This document shows, piece by piece, positions 19,098-28,760 of a stretch of 64,000 bases of DNA (its first letter is position 1; the number at the start of each line of letters is the position of its first letter). Below the pieces are notes generated by a model. That model searched no databases and had not been told where the DNA came from. It was given only the letters and a program-made list of their open reading frames with translations. Source of the stretch: Halomonas sp. (GTDB lineage Bacteria > Pseudomonadota > Gammaproteobacteria > Pseudomonadales > Halomonadaceae); the NCBI RefSeq assembly GCF_020832045.1, contig NZ_JAFIFK010000027.1, forward strand, positions 27,914-91,913. Direction: 5' to 3'. The position numbers were made by a program, and so were the translations under genes.

Positions 19098-20012
19098 TCA
19101 CGCCTGAGCTTCTGACGCCTTCAACAGATCAATAAAGGCACGCAGCGCCGCGGGTACGTGGCGATGCCCGGGATAATAGAGCATCAAACCGGGGTACGGC
19201 GGGCTCCAGGCTTCGAGTAGCGCCACGAGCTGCCCCGAGGCGAGGCGCTCGCTGGCCACGATTTCGGGAACGTAGGCAATGCCGAGGCCGTCGGCAGCCG
19301 CTTCGACCATGAGATCGTTATCATCTAGCGTCAGCATGCCGGGAACCTCAATGACGACTTCCTGCCCTCTCCGCTCGAACTCCCAGCGGTAGCGCTTGCC
19401 GCTGGGCAAACGCTGACGTATGCAGCGGTGCTTGCGCAGGTCGTCGGGTACGTCGGGGGTGCCGAAGCGGCGCAGGTAAGCCGGCGAGGCCACCGCCAGA
19501 AAGCGCATGGCACCACCCAACTTCACCGCAATCATGTCTTGGGGCACCATCTCACCCAGCCGTACTCCAGCATCGAACCCCTGCTCGACGATATCGACGA
19601 GACGCCCTTCGCTGACGATATCGAGCTCCACCGCCGGATATCGGCGCAGATAAGCAGGCACGACATAGGCAAGCAGCAAGCGAGCCGCCGCCCTGCTCGC
19701 GTTGATGCGCAACACGCCGCCGGGTTCGCCGCGGTCGTCGGCCAGGGTATCCAGCGTGGCGTTCAGCGCATTCAGGGTCGGGGCGATACTCGCCAGAAAG
19801 CGGCCGCCCGCATCGGTCAGGGAAACGCTGCGAGTGGTGCGATGAAGTAGCCGCACACCAAGCTGCTCTTCCAGATGCCGCATGCGGTGGCTCAGCGCCG
19901 AGCGCGAGATACCGATCAGATCGGCCGCGCGCCGAAAGCTGCGTTCGGCAGCCACCACCGCGAAGGCTTCCAGATCGGCCAAAGTTGGCTTGGATATGCT
20001 TGGCTTGGACAT
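19098..20012 (-). CDS. LysR family transcriptional regulator
   Basis: N-terminal wHTH LADLEAFAVVAAERSFRRAADLIGISRSALSHRMRHLEEQLGVRLLHRTTRSVSLT. Confidence 0.95.
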   Translation of the reverse strand: MSKPSISKPTLADLEAFAVVAAERSFRRAADLIGISRSALSHRMRHLEEQLGVRLLHRTTRSVSLTDAGGRFLASIAPTLNALNATLDTLADDRGEPGGVLRINASRAAARLLLAYVVPAYLRRYPAVELDIVSEGRLVDIVEQGFDAGVRLGEMVPQDMIAVKLGGAMRFLAVASPAYLRRFGTPDVPDDLRKHRCIRQRLPSGKRYRWEFERRGQEVVIEVPGMLTLDDNDLMVEAAADGLGIAYVPEIVASERLASGQLVALLEAWSPPYPGLMLYYPGHRHVPAALRAFIDLLKASEAQA

Positions 20013-20132
20013 GCTCGCTGGCTCATTGGTGAAATTTTCTCACGAGTTCATACCATACTAGCCTACTTCTTCGTTCCAATCGGAAGCACCACCATGGTTT
20101 CGTCAATCCACCCGAAAGGAAGGAACGAAACG

Positions 20133-20959
20133 ATGAACAAGACATGGCTGATTACCGGCGCCTCCTCAGGCCTCGGCCGCCTGATGACGGAACGCCTGCT
20201 GGCGCGTGGCGATCGCGTGGTCGCCACGCTGCGCCGAGAGGGCGTGCTCGACGAACTGCAGCAGGCCCATGGCGAACGCCTGCTGGTACTGAAACTCGAT
20301 CTGACCGATGTAGCGGGTATTCGCGAGATTACCCAGCAGGCTTTCGAACGGATGGGAAAGATCGATGTGGTGGTGTCCAACGCCGCCTATGGGCTATTTG
20401 GTGCCGCCGAAGAGCTCAGCGATGAACAGATCGACCACCAGATCGCGCCAACCTCACCGGTTCGATCCAGCTCATCCGCGCGGCGCTACCCCACCTACGC
20501 GCCCAGGGCGGCGGGCGCATCGTGCAGGTCTCCTCCGAAGGCGGCCAGAAGGCCTATCCCAACTTTTCGCTCTACCATGCGACCAAGTGGGGCATCGAGG
20601 GCTTCGTCGAGTCGACAGCGCAGGAAGTGGCACCATTCGGGATCGACTTCATCATTGTCGAACCGGGCCCCACCGCGACCGATTTTGCTACCGGGCTCGT
20701 GCACGGAACGCCAATGGCGGCTTATCACGCCACGCCGGCGGGCGATGTCAGGCGAGCCGTGGCAGATGGCAGCTTCGAGATAAAGGGCGATGCCGCGAGG
20801 ACGGTCGATGCCATGATCGCCGCTGCCGACGCGCCGAAGCCGCCCTTGCGGCTGGCCCTCGGCAGCTCGGCCTATGAAGGCATCCAGCAAGCGCTGGAAG
20901 CAAGACTTCAGGCACTCGAGGCACAGCGCGACGTGGCCTTTTCTGCCGATGTCGACTGA
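20133..20959 (+). pseudogene. Short-chain dehydrogenase/reductase with a single-base frameshift
   Basis: Frame 1 encodes MNKTWLITGASSGLGRLMTE...VVVSNAAYGLFGAAEELSDEQIDHQIA; the remainder (NLTGSIQLIRAALPHLRAQGGGRIVQVSSEGGQKAYPNFSLYHATKWGIEG...) is in another frame; shift at ~20447. Confidence 0.85.
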
Positions 20960-20978
20960 CCGGCTTCGAACGACGCTT

Positions 20979-21461
20979 TCACAGCGGCAAGTGCAGGATG
21001 GCGCCCCGCAGGCCGCGCTCGTCGGCCCACAGCTTGCCCAGGGTGATGGGTAGGCGAAAGCGGCGCTTGCCGGCGGCACCCGGATTGAACAGCAGCCGGC
21101 CGTCCTGCCACTCGTTGCGCGGCTTGTGGGAGTGGCCATGGAGCACCGCGTCGCAGGGCGTGGCCGGATCGAACTCCTTGAGGATGTGAGTCATGTGCAA
21201 GTGCCAGCCGTTGACGCTGAGATCCAGCGTCGTCGGCAACACCTCGGACCAGGAGGCGGTGTCGATATTGCCGCGCACCGCAAAGGTAGGCGCAAGCTCG
21301 GCCAACCGTTCGAGAAGTGCGGCATCCTCGTCGCGCCCGCCCACGTCGCCGAGATGCAGAATCAGCTCGCAGCCCTCGAGCAAGGTGAGCGCCTCGGGGC
21401 GCAGCAGGCCGTGGGTATCGCTGATAACGCCTATCGGCTTCTCACTCGTGAAGGTGTGCAT
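20979..21461 (-). CDS. YfcE/MJ0936-like metallophosphoesterase
   Basis: IGVISDTHGLLRPEAL...LHLGDVG...VRGNID...LHGHSHKPR motifs. Confidence 0.92.
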   Translation of the reverse strand: MHTFTSEKPIGVISDTHGLLRPEALTLLEGCELILHLGDVGGRDEDAALLERLAELAPTFAVRGNIDTASWSEVLPTTLDLSVNGWHLHMTHILKEFDPATPCDAVLHGHSHKPRNEWQDGRLLFNPGAAGKRRFRLPITLGKLWADERGLRGAILHLPL

Positions 21462-21767
21462 GGCGCTTCAATCCAACTGCGTGGGAATGACCTGAAGTTC
21501 ATCATGCACCACGGCGTTCTGCGAGGTAATGCTGTCGGCGAAATGGCGAACATCGTGAGTATTGCTGATGCTGTCAATCCGTGTGCCACCGTGGCTTAGA
21601 TCATCGGCGGACTCTACAGAAAGCTGTGCTTCCAGCACAGCCAAGCCAAATGCGAATCGCACACGAAAGCAATATCAAACAACTGAATTATAAGGAAAAT
21701 TGACCGATCAAGCGATTCACCCTAGGATGGACGCATTCGCACGACTCGCATCAAGGGAAGGACAAGC

Positions 21768-22235
21768 ATGAAAGGCAACCATGAGATCATTGACGCCCTG
21801 AACGGCCTACTGGCAGCAGAGCTCGCCGCCATGGACCAGTACTTCATCCACTCCGAGATGTATGCCGACTGGGGACTCACCAAACTCTACGAGCGTATCG
21901 CCCACGAGTTCGACGATGAAAAGGGCCATGCCAAGCAGTTGATCGAGCGGATTCTGTTCCTGGAAGGCAAGCCCGACATGCATACCCGCACCCCGGTGCG
22001 TGTCGGCCAGGACGTGGAGGAAATGCTCGGCAACGATCTGCAGCTCGAATACGAGGTGGGTGATGCCCTGAAAGACGCCATCGCCCTCTGCGAGCGGGAG
22101 CGCGACTTCCAGACTCGCAATGTGCTCCTGGGGCTGCTGGCCGACACCGAAGAGGACCACGCCTACTGGCTTGAGCAGCAGCTGCGCCTGATCAAGATGT
22201 TGGGCAAACCGAACTACCTACTCTCTCAGATGTAA
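21768..22235 (+). CDS. bfr: Bacterioferritin
   Basis: MKGNHEIIDALNGLLAAELAAMDQYFIHSEMYADWGLTKLYERIAHEFDDEKGHAKQLIERILFLEG. Confidence 0.95.
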   Translation: MKGNHEIIDALNGLLAAELAAMDQYFIHSEMYADWGLTKLYERIAHEFDDEKGHAKQLIERILFLEGKPDMHTRTPVRVGQDVEEMLGNDLQLEYEVGDALKDAIALCERERDFQTRNVLLGLLADTEEDHAYWLEQQLRLIKMLGKPNYLLSQM

Positions 22236-22270
22236 GCTCGAACCACGTGGCACAATGACGGCGATACCCC

Positions 22271-22300
22271 AGGCCCCGCATAGCGGGGCCTTTCGCTTTT
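22271..22300 (+). terminator. Rho-independent terminator downstream of bfr
   Basis: AGGCCCCGCatAGCGGGGCCTTTCGCTTTT. Confidence 0.85.
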
Positions 22301-22310
22301 CGTTACCCCG

Positions 22311-23333
22311 TCATGCGCCTCCCGTGGCGGCATAATCCTGGCCGGTGGCGAAGCTGGACTCCTGCGAGGCGAGTAGAACGAACACCCCGGCGATCTCGAC
22401 CGGCTGTCCCGGGCGACCCATCAGGGAGTCCTCCCCGAAGGTGGCGACCTCCTCCTGGGGCTGGCCGCCGCTTGGCTGCAGCGGCGTCCAGAACGGGCCT
22501 GGCGAGATCGAGTTGACGCGAATGCCGCGCTCGGCCACCTGCTTGGACAAGGTTTTGGAGAAGTTGACGATGGCAGCCTTGGTCATGTTGTACTCGAGCA
22601 GGATCTTGGGCGGATCCTCGGCCACCATGGAAGCGACGTTGATGATCGAAGCCCCCTCCTCCATGTGCGGCAGGGCTGCCTTGGTGATCCAGAACATCGC
22701 GTAGAGGTTGGTCTTCATGGTGTCGTCGAAGATCTCGGTGCTGACATCCATGATCGTCTCCGCCCACTGCTGACGGGCAGCGTTGTTGACCAGGATGTCG
22801 AGCCCGCCGAGCCGCTCCACCGCGGTTTCCACCAGCTCTTGGCAGAACGCCTCGTCGCGGATGTCACCGGGGATAGCCACGGCGGTGCGCCCTTCCGCTT
22901 CGATCAGCTCGATCACCTCGCGAGCGTCGGACTCCTCTACCTCCAGGTAGTTGATGGCCACATCGGCCCCTTCACGAGCATAGGCAATGGCCGCGGCCCG
23001 GCCGATACCTGAGTCGCCGCCGGTGATCAGCGCCTTGCGCCCCGTGAGGCGGCCGCTGCCGCGATAGCTCTCCTCGCCGTGGTCGGGCCGCGGGTCCATC
23101 TCACTGGCCAGCCCCGGCCACTCCTGAGGCTGCTCGGGAAACGGCGGCTTGGGAAATTGCTCCCTCGGATCCTGTTTCTGCGTGAGGGGGCTATCTGCAG
23201 GGCTGCCTTGGGCCGAGGCCTGGCCGCCGTTCTGCTGGGCGAAAGCGGGTGCGGCTACGGCGGCGGCCACACCGGTGGCCAGGCCGCCGACGAACTTGCG
23301 GCGGGTGGGGTCGTGAGGACGATCCGGATTCAT
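22311..23333 (-). CDS. Tat-signal-bearing SDR family oxidoreductase
   Basis: RRKFVGGLATGVAAAVAAPAFA leader; GRKALITGGDSGIGRAAAIAYAREGADVAINYLEVEE; YNMTKAAIVNFSK. Confidence 0.92.
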   Translation of the reverse strand: MNPDRPHDPTRRKFVGGLATGVAAAVAAPAFAQQNGGQASAQGSPADSPLTQKQDPREQFPKPPFPEQPQEWPGLASEMDPRPDHGEESYRGSGRLTGRKALITGGDSGIGRAAAIAYAREGADVAINYLEVEESDAREVIELIEAEGRTAVAIPGDIRDEAFCQELVETAVERLGGLDILVNNAARQQWAETIMDVSTEIFDDTMKTNLYAMFWITKAALPHMEEGASIINVASMVAEDPPKILLEYNMTKAAIVNFSKTLSKQVAERGIRVNSISPGPFWTPLQPSGGQPQEEVATFGEDSLMGRPGQPVEIAGVFVLLASQESSFATGQDYAATGGA

Positions 23334-23510
23334 ACGGAGTCTCCCTTCCTTGGGTGAATTGCAAGCCGATTGTTTTGAAACTAGCCCGCCTGCTCGACAA
23401 TTCAATGCCAGGTCGGTAACCGTGTGTTGTTCCCTGAACGAGCGGAGCGACTTGCCCGATAGCGGGAATGCTGGTGGGATAGCCGGCAGCGCAACGAGAG
23501 GAGAGCGGAC

Positions 23511-23735
23511 GTGCAGCCAGAAGATCTGGAAAAGTTGGTAAGTCGACGGATGCCTTTCGGCAAATACGAAGGCTGGCTGATCGCTGACCTGCCAGGCCCG
23601 TACCTGAACTGGTTTGCCCGGGAAGGCTTTCCGTCTGGCGAAATTGGCGAATTGCTGCACCTAATGCATGAGATCGACCACAACGGGTTAAGCGCGTTGC
23701 TCGACCCATTACGGCGGCAACAGCAACACCGGTGA
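23511..23735 (+). CDS. DUF3820 family protein
   Basis: RRMPFGKYEGWLIADLPGPYLNWFAREGFPSGEIGELL. Confidence 0.88.
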   Translation: MQPEDLEKLVSRRMPFGKYEGWLIADLPGPYLNWFAREGFPSGEIGELLHLMHEIDHNGLSALLDPLRRQQQHR

Positions 23736-23751
23736 CAGGCCCGCACTCGCT

Positions 23752-24105
23752 CTACTCATCGGCACGACGCCGCTCGTCCAGTGCGCGCTCGAACTCCAGG
23801 CGATAGGCCTCTGTATGTTGGGCCGGGTCGGCTGGGAAGCGCTCCAACGACACGGCCAGCTCAAAGAAACCCTGTGCCGGCAAGCCGTCGCGCCGGCTCA
23901 CCACCAGGGCGGCGATAAACGCCCTACCCCTTTCCGCATCCTCACGCATTAGCATTTCCAGCGCTTGGGCCACACGCTGGATAGTGCGCGGCGGTGTGAG
24001 CCCCAGCGCCTCGGCGAGCTGCTGGTAGGTCATTGGCAGCGCGGCCGCGTCTGTCGCTTCGAGCAGGCGTCGAGTCTGGTAGGGTAAACTGGCTTTGTGG
24101 GTCAT
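23752..24105 (-). CDS. Hypothetical protein, possible winged-helix regulator
   Basis: SLPYQTRRLLEATDAAALPMTYQQLAEALGLTPPRTIQRVAQALEMLM; start assigned at MTHKASLP. Confidence 0.6.
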   Translation of the reverse strand: MTHKASLPYQTRRLLEATDAAALPMTYQQLAEALGLTPPRTIQRVAQALEMLMREDAERGRAFIAALVVSRRDGLPAQGFFELAVSLERFPADPAQHTEAYRLEFERALDERRRADE

Positions 24106-24140
24106 GGCTAAGGGGTATCCTCGGCACGGTATGCGTTCAC

Positions 24141-25016
24141 CTATCGCGTCGGTGAAGACGTCGTCAGCAGAGTGGCGGCGACCAGCACGATCAGTACCAT
24201 CAGACACGCTTCAACGGCGATACTTCGCCTCAGCCTCCGGGAAGCGTTCGCCTCTCCCCTGGCAGCGGCGGGTACCAGCCACCAGCGATTGGCCGCACCA
24301 AGCAGCAGCAGCCCCACTACCAGAGCCAGTTTCAGCGAAAGCAGCTGACCGTAAGGGGTGGTAAGCAACGCACTCGGCCGGCCACCCATGAGCCACATGG
24401 CCAAGCTCCCCCCGGCAATGAGCAGCAGCGGCACCAGCATCAGACCGAAGCGTCCGAAGCGCTGCAGCACTTCGGAAGAAGCACTATTCCTGGCCATACG
24501 ATAAAGAGGCAGTAGCGCCGCAGCCCAGAAAGCGGCAAGGCTTAAGTGCAGCATCAGCAGCACGCTCTGCCAGGGTGCACCGCGGGTATGACCGACTCGA
24601 GAAAAGGCCACCAGCACCAGGACGATACCGAGCAAGCCGGCCCCATGGCGTATGACCCGAGGCATGTCTTTCCATGCGAATATGGGTAGCACCACCAGCC
24701 CTACCAGTGCCAGGCGCAGCCGTTCACCCTGGGCGCTTTCGCCGACGATGCCCAGCATCACCGGATTGAAGGCCGACGCCCAGTTACCTCCCCCCAGGTA
24801 GGCGGCCTGTAGCAGCCACAGCAACAACAACATGCCAATACCGCAGCAGGCGGCAATGCAGATACTGCGGTTGATCACGAGGGTGTCGCGAGACGGCAGG
24901 GCGGCAAAGGCGAAGCGAAACAGTACCCCGCCGACTGCCAGCAGCGCCGCCATGTAAAACCCCGCCAAGGCCAGAACGCGGCTGGCCGTCCAGGGGTCCA
25001 GTGCGGTCAACGCCAT
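24141..25016 (-). CDS. CopD family copper-resistance membrane protein
   Basis: 291 aa multi-TM protein; 5 bp from copC on the same strand; CopD-like LHLSLAAFWAAALLPL. Confidence 0.85.
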   Translation of the reverse strand: MALTALDPWTASRVLALAGFYMAALLAVGGVLFRFAFAALPSRDTLVINRSICIAACCGIGMLLLLWLLQAAYLGGGNWASAFNPVMLGIVGESAQGERLRLALVGLVVLPIFAWKDMPRVIRHGAGLLGIVLVLVAFSRVGHTRGAPWQSVLLMLHLSLAAFWAAALLPLYRMARNSASSEVLQRFGRFGLMLVPLLLIAGGSLAMWLMGGRPSALLTTPYGQLLSLKLALVVGLLLLGAANRWWLVPAAARGEANASRRLRRSIAVEACLMVLIVLVAATLLTTSSPTR

Positions 25017-25021
25017 GCTGT

Positions 25022-25405
25022 CTAATCCTGGATGGCGAAGCGATAGCCCCCCGACATGGCATGTCCGTCCTCGGCGATTCCACGCCAGACGACCTCGTAA
25101 TCACCGGGTGCCAGGGTGTCGACAGGCACCGCCACATGCCGTTCCGCTGATGCGCTGATTGGGTCTTCACTCAGTTCCACCAACCCCTCCGGCCCAGTGA
25201 CATCGAACTGGGTGATACGGATTGGAGAGTCGAACTGAAGCTCCAACTGCTCCGGGGCCTGCTCCAGGATCGCCCCGGCCTCAGGCTGGGTGGTGGAGAC
25301 GTGCGCATGTGCCCACAGCGGCGAGCTTGCCAGCAGCAGACTAACTGTCGCGGCCAGCAACGCCGCCCGAAAAACGTTCGATTCAATGCCCATCCAAATC
25401 CTCAC
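25022..25405 (-). CDS. copC: CopC-domain periplasmic copper-binding protein
   Basis: LWAHAHVSTTQPEAGAILEQAPEQLELQFDSPI...WRGIAEDGHAMSGGYRFAI; N-terminal His and DGH ligands present. Confidence 0.9.
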   Translation of the reverse strand: MRIWMGIESNVFRAALLAATVSLLLASSPLWAHAHVSTTQPEAGAILEQAPEQLELQFDSPIRITQFDVTGPEGLVELSEDPISASAERHVAVPVDTLAPGDYEVVWRGIAEDGHAMSGGYRFAIQD

Positions 25406-25482
25406 TTCTTCGATGATCGCTGCCTTGGCTCGGCGGCTCCTCTAGGAGTAAGCCGCCCACTCGTACACTGGCCTCCCGCTCC

Positions 25483-26778
25483 TCAGGATGGGTGCTTCTG
25501 CTGGTGGCCACTAGCGTCCTGACCGCCCTCTTGCTTGTGCTCTTCGGGCTTTACCGAGCCCTGGTGCGACAGTGGCCGAGCTTGATCGAGCCGCGGGTGG
25601 TTGTCGAGGAACTCGCGGTGCGGGTCCGGCAAAGCATCCAGCGCCTGCAGGGTACGAGTCAACACGTGCACGGCGGCCAGCACATCCTGCGTGTTACCGG
25701 TTTCCGAGATGGTGTGCATGTTGCGAATGGGGAAGCCGATGGAGGTAGCGGCACAGTCGATAGCAGCCAGTACACCGGCCATGCCGTCGGTGCCGGTATC
25801 GGCGCCAACGATATCGCGCTGCATGGGAATATCGTGCTCCCTGGCGGTCGTCTCGATGATGCGATTGAGCTGTTCGCTGGCAATCGCCCCCACCGACATG
25901 GTGAAGCCCTTGCCCATCTCCAGCGGCTGCATGCGTCGGTCGCCGATACCGGGTGCGGCCACGTAGTCGTGATTGACGTCTACGCCGATGATGACGTCGG
26001 GCTCGAGCGCTCCTGCCAGCACGCGGCTGCCGAAGCGGCCGATCTCTTCATAGCTGGCGATGGCGAACAGCACGCGTACCTTCTCGGTGCCTCCGGCCTC
26101 CGCGATCAGCCGTGCCACCTCGGCGGTGACGAAGCAGCCCAGGCCGTTGTCCAGGTAGGCGCCATAAAAGGTATTGGGGCTGAAGCCGTGGCGAATGGGA
26201 CGGTCGAAGATAATCGAGTCGCCGGGGCGAACGCCCAGATTGAGCACCTGCTGCTTCTTGTTCTCGCCATGGATTTGCAGGTCGAGATAGATCTGCTCTT
26301 TCTTGATGCCCTTGCGCCCTTCACGCTGGGCCGGGTCGGAGAAGTGAATGGCACCGAGCGCCTCCACGGTGCCACCTTGGATAATACGATAACGACCAGG
26401 TTGCTCCGGGTCCTCGCTGAACAGCTTGACCTCATGGCCAATCAACACATTGGGCAGGAAGGCATCGGTATTGATCCAGATCTTGCCGTCGTCGCCGATG
26501 CTGCGCACTTGCATGCGGATCTTGTCGGCGTGTCCAATGATCATCACCTTGAACATGTCGTCACGACCGGGGTGGGTATCCCACACGACACCGGCATGCC
26601 CTTTATACTGATGAAGCTGCCAGCCTTTCGGCGCGAAGCTCTCGAAGTGAGGCTTGAGCACGCCGTAAGTCATGGCCCCCTCCAGACCCACCGGGCTGGG
26701 AGCATCGAGAATACGCTGCATCAAACTGAATTGATCTTCGGGCATGGGCTCGCCCCAGGGCTTTACACTAGTGCTCAT
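25483..26778 (-). CDS. M42 family metallopeptidase
   Basis: IIGHADKIRMQV...GAYLDNGLGCFVTAEVARL...IASYEEIGRFGSR...DVNHDY...ADTGTDG. Confidence 0.85.
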   Translation of the reverse strand: MSTSVKPWGEPMPEDQFSLMQRILDAPSPVGLEGAMTYGVLKPHFESFAPKGWQLHQYKGHAGVVWDTHPGRDDMFKVMIIGHADKIRMQVRSIGDDGKIWINTDAFLPNVLIGHEVKLFSEDPEQPGRYRIIQGGTVEALGAIHFSDPAQREGRKGIKKEQIYLDLQIHGENKKQQVLNLGVRPGDSIIFDRPIRHGFSPNTFYGAYLDNGLGCFVTAEVARLIAEAGGTEKVRVLFAIASYEEIGRFGSRVLAGALEPDVIIGVDVNHDYVAAPGIGDRRMQPLEMGKGFTMSVGAIASEQLNRIIETTAREHDIPMQRDIVGADTGTDGMAGVLAAIDCAATSIGFPIRNMHTISETGNTQDVLAAVHVLTRTLQALDALPDPHREFLDNHPRLDQARPLSHQGSVKPEEHKQEGGQDASGHQQKHPS

Positions 26779-26844
26779 GTGGCTTCCTTTCGTGGCTAAC
26801 GGGCGCATCTACAGAGTAGTCTGCCAGAAGCGGCACGAATAAAA

Positions 26845-26876
26845 AGGCAAGGTCCGTGGACCTTGCCTCTCTTTTG
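26845..26876 (-). terminator. Intrinsic terminator downstream of the PRC-barrel gene 26934-27548
   Basis: AGGCAAGGTCCgtGGACCTTGCCT with A-tract on the left (U-tract for minus-strand transcription). Confidence 0.8.
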
Positions 26877-26933
26877 CCAACCGTAGCGCCTGGATCGCGC
26901 TAAGATCAGCTGTCTGACAATGCCGTCAAGGGC

Positions 26934-27548
26934 TCAATGACCCCAGGCATCGCCCAGCGTCATGTCACCGTCCACTTCACTGTAGCGCTCTTCGTCATAC
27001 TCCTGGCCGGACTCCTCGAGCTGATCCTCATCGTAGGATTCACGGGTGACCAGCTGGTCGTCCCGTAGCTCCATTTCCGCCAGGGGCAGAGTAATGTCGG
27101 TGCCGCCCATGCCCCACAGGCCACCCACGGTCACAACAACGTGCAGGTCGCCGGTATCGTTATCGCGCACCACGCTCTGCACGTCTCCGATATCCTCGTC
27201 CTCCATGTTGACCACGGTCATTCCTTCGATTTCGCTGACCTGCATGTCACGCAGCGAGGCATCCAGCTGATCGTCGGCCCCCATGGGATCGAGGTCGTCA
27301 CCTTGGGCGGTATCGAGCTCTCCTTCACCGGCATCCATGTCGTCCGGTTCGTCCATGTCCGGCTCGTCCATGTCCGGCCCATCGGCAAGACCATCGTCGT
27401 CATGGGTATCCACGGTGGTTTGCTCTTCACCCACCGCAGCTTCGCCGTTCAGGCCGTTCTCTTCATCCGCGTTGTCCTGGGCCAGGGCACCGCCCGCCAG
27501 ACCAGCGGAAATGGCACCGATTGCAATGGCCAGTAAGGTCCTTTTCAT
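26934..27548 (-). CDS. Secreted acidic PRC-barrel protein (copy 1)
   Basis: MKRTLLAIAIGAISAGLAGGALAQ signal peptide, Asp/Glu-rich linker, PRC-barrel (VSEIEGMTVVNMEDEDIGDVQSVVRDNDTGDLHVVVTVGGLWGMGGTDITLPLAEMEL). Confidence 0.85.
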   Translation of the reverse strand: MKRTLLAIAIGAISAGLAGGALAQDNADEENGLNGEAAVGEEQTTVDTHDDDGLADGPDMDEPDMDEPDDMDAGEGELDTAQGDDLDPMGADDQLDASLRDMQVSEIEGMTVVNMEDEDIGDVQSVVRDNDTGDLHVVVTVGGLWGMGGTDITLPLAEMELRDDQLVTRESYDEDQLEESGQEYDEERYSEVDGDMTLGDAWGH

Positions 27549-27690
27549 GACACTCCCTCCTAGAGTCGACACAGGTAACCACCCCTTGAACATAGACCGC
27601 CACCATGACTACGCAAAGATATCGTTGGAAAAGAATGGATACCAAAGGTTGCCGCTTCGTTTCGCTTAGCTTGTTCACTGGTGGAATCGA

Positions 27691-27720
27691 AAAAAAGGCA
27701 AGACCGAAGTGGCCTTGCCT
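27691..27720 (-). terminator. Intrinsic terminator downstream of the PRC-barrel gene 27750-28610
   Basis: Minus strand AGGCAAGGCCacttcGGTCTTGCCTTTTTT. Confidence 0.8.
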
Positions 27721-27749
27721 TATATGAGTGCGACATTGGTGCGTACCGG

Positions 27750-28610
27750 TCAGCGCCCCATGGCCTCGGACAGGGTGAGGTCGTCGTCCACCTCGGTGTA
27801 ACGGTCCTCGTCGTAGTCGGTGGCGATATCGTCGAGCTCATCTTGGCCAATGATGTCCTGAAGCACCAGCTGATCGCCTTCGAGACGCATGTCGGCCAGC
27901 GGTAGAGTGACGTCGGAACCGCCAAAGATCCAGAAGCCACCCACTGAAACGACGGCATGCAAATCGCCGGCATCGTTGTGACGCAACACGTTCTCCACCT
28001 GCCCAAGTGTCTCGCCTTCGATATTTACGATGGTCATGCCTTCCACTTCACCGACTTGCAGCGAGGCGATGGCGGGATCGAGATCGGCGCCCGTCGGACC
28101 CATCTCTTCGAAGCCTGCTTCAGGCTCTTGCTGAGCGGCCTGGCCGGCCTGCGGCGTCTGCTCGCCTTCAGGCGCCTGCTCGGCTTCTGCCGCGGACGGC
28201 TCGGTGGTGGCCTGGTCGCCGGGGTCGGCCTGCGTTTCGTCATCCTCGACATTCAACTCGAGGTCATCTTGATCGGTGGCGGCTTCGTCGCCGTTGGCGT
28301 CGTCCGCACCGTCAGTTTCCTGGCCATTATCCTCGTCGGTGTCGTCGTCACGCAGCTCCTCATAGTCCTCGGCATCGTCGCCTTCGTCTGGGAGCTCGTC
28401 CTCGTCTACCGAAATATCGGCTTCGGTGTCGTCGGCATTCTGATCGTCGTCAGCCTGGGAATCTTGATAGTCACCCTGGGTCGCGTCGCTCTGCTCCTCG
28501 CCCACGGTGCCGTTTTCCTCAAGCTCGACATCGTTTTCCTGCGCCAATGCACCACCGGCAAGACCGGCAGAAATGGCACCGATAGCGATCGCCAATAAAG
28601 TCCTTTTCAT
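27750..28610 (-). CDS. Secreted acidic PRC-barrel protein (copy 2)
   Basis: Signal peptide identical to copy 1 through GGALAQ; long Asp/Glu/Gln-rich linker; same PRC-barrel (VGEVEGMTIVNIEGETLGQVENVLRHNDAGDLHAVVSVGGFWIFGGSDVTLPLADMRL). Confidence 0.85.
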   Translation of the reverse strand: MKRTLLAIAIGAISAGLAGGALAQENDVELEENGTVGEEQSDATQGDYQDSQADDDQNADDTEADISVDEDELPDEGDDAEDYEELRDDDTDEDNGQETDGADDANGDEAATDQDDLELNVEDDETQADPGDQATTEPSAAEAEQAPEGEQTPQAGQAAQQEPEAGFEEMGPTGADLDPAIASLQVGEVEGMTIVNIEGETLGQVENVLRHNDAGDLHAVVSVGGFWIFGGSDVTLPLADMRLEGDQLVLQDIIGQDELDDIATDYDEDRYTEVDDDLTLSEAMGR

Positions 28611-28760
28611 CACTCTTCTCCTAGGTGGGGCCCTGTACCGTCAAGATAGGCGGTAAGAACCGCACGACTCCAGAAACGCAGCGAAACGAAACGTCAGTAT
28701 TCGGCAACCTGCGTTGGGTTTAAGCAATTAGACGAGAGGTAATCGTCTCGTCTGCTCAGG

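Noticed and set aside
25492-26799. 435-aa plus-strand ORF
   Set aside because: Antisense to the M42 peptidase gene, which has clear family motifs; the plus-strand translation has no domain-like features and is a high-GC shadow ORF.
27957-28598. Plus-strand 213-aa hydrophobic ORF with Leu/Val/Gly runs
   Set aside because: Reverse complement of the Asp/Glu-rich linker; apparent TM character is an artefact of GAN/GAR codons read antisense.
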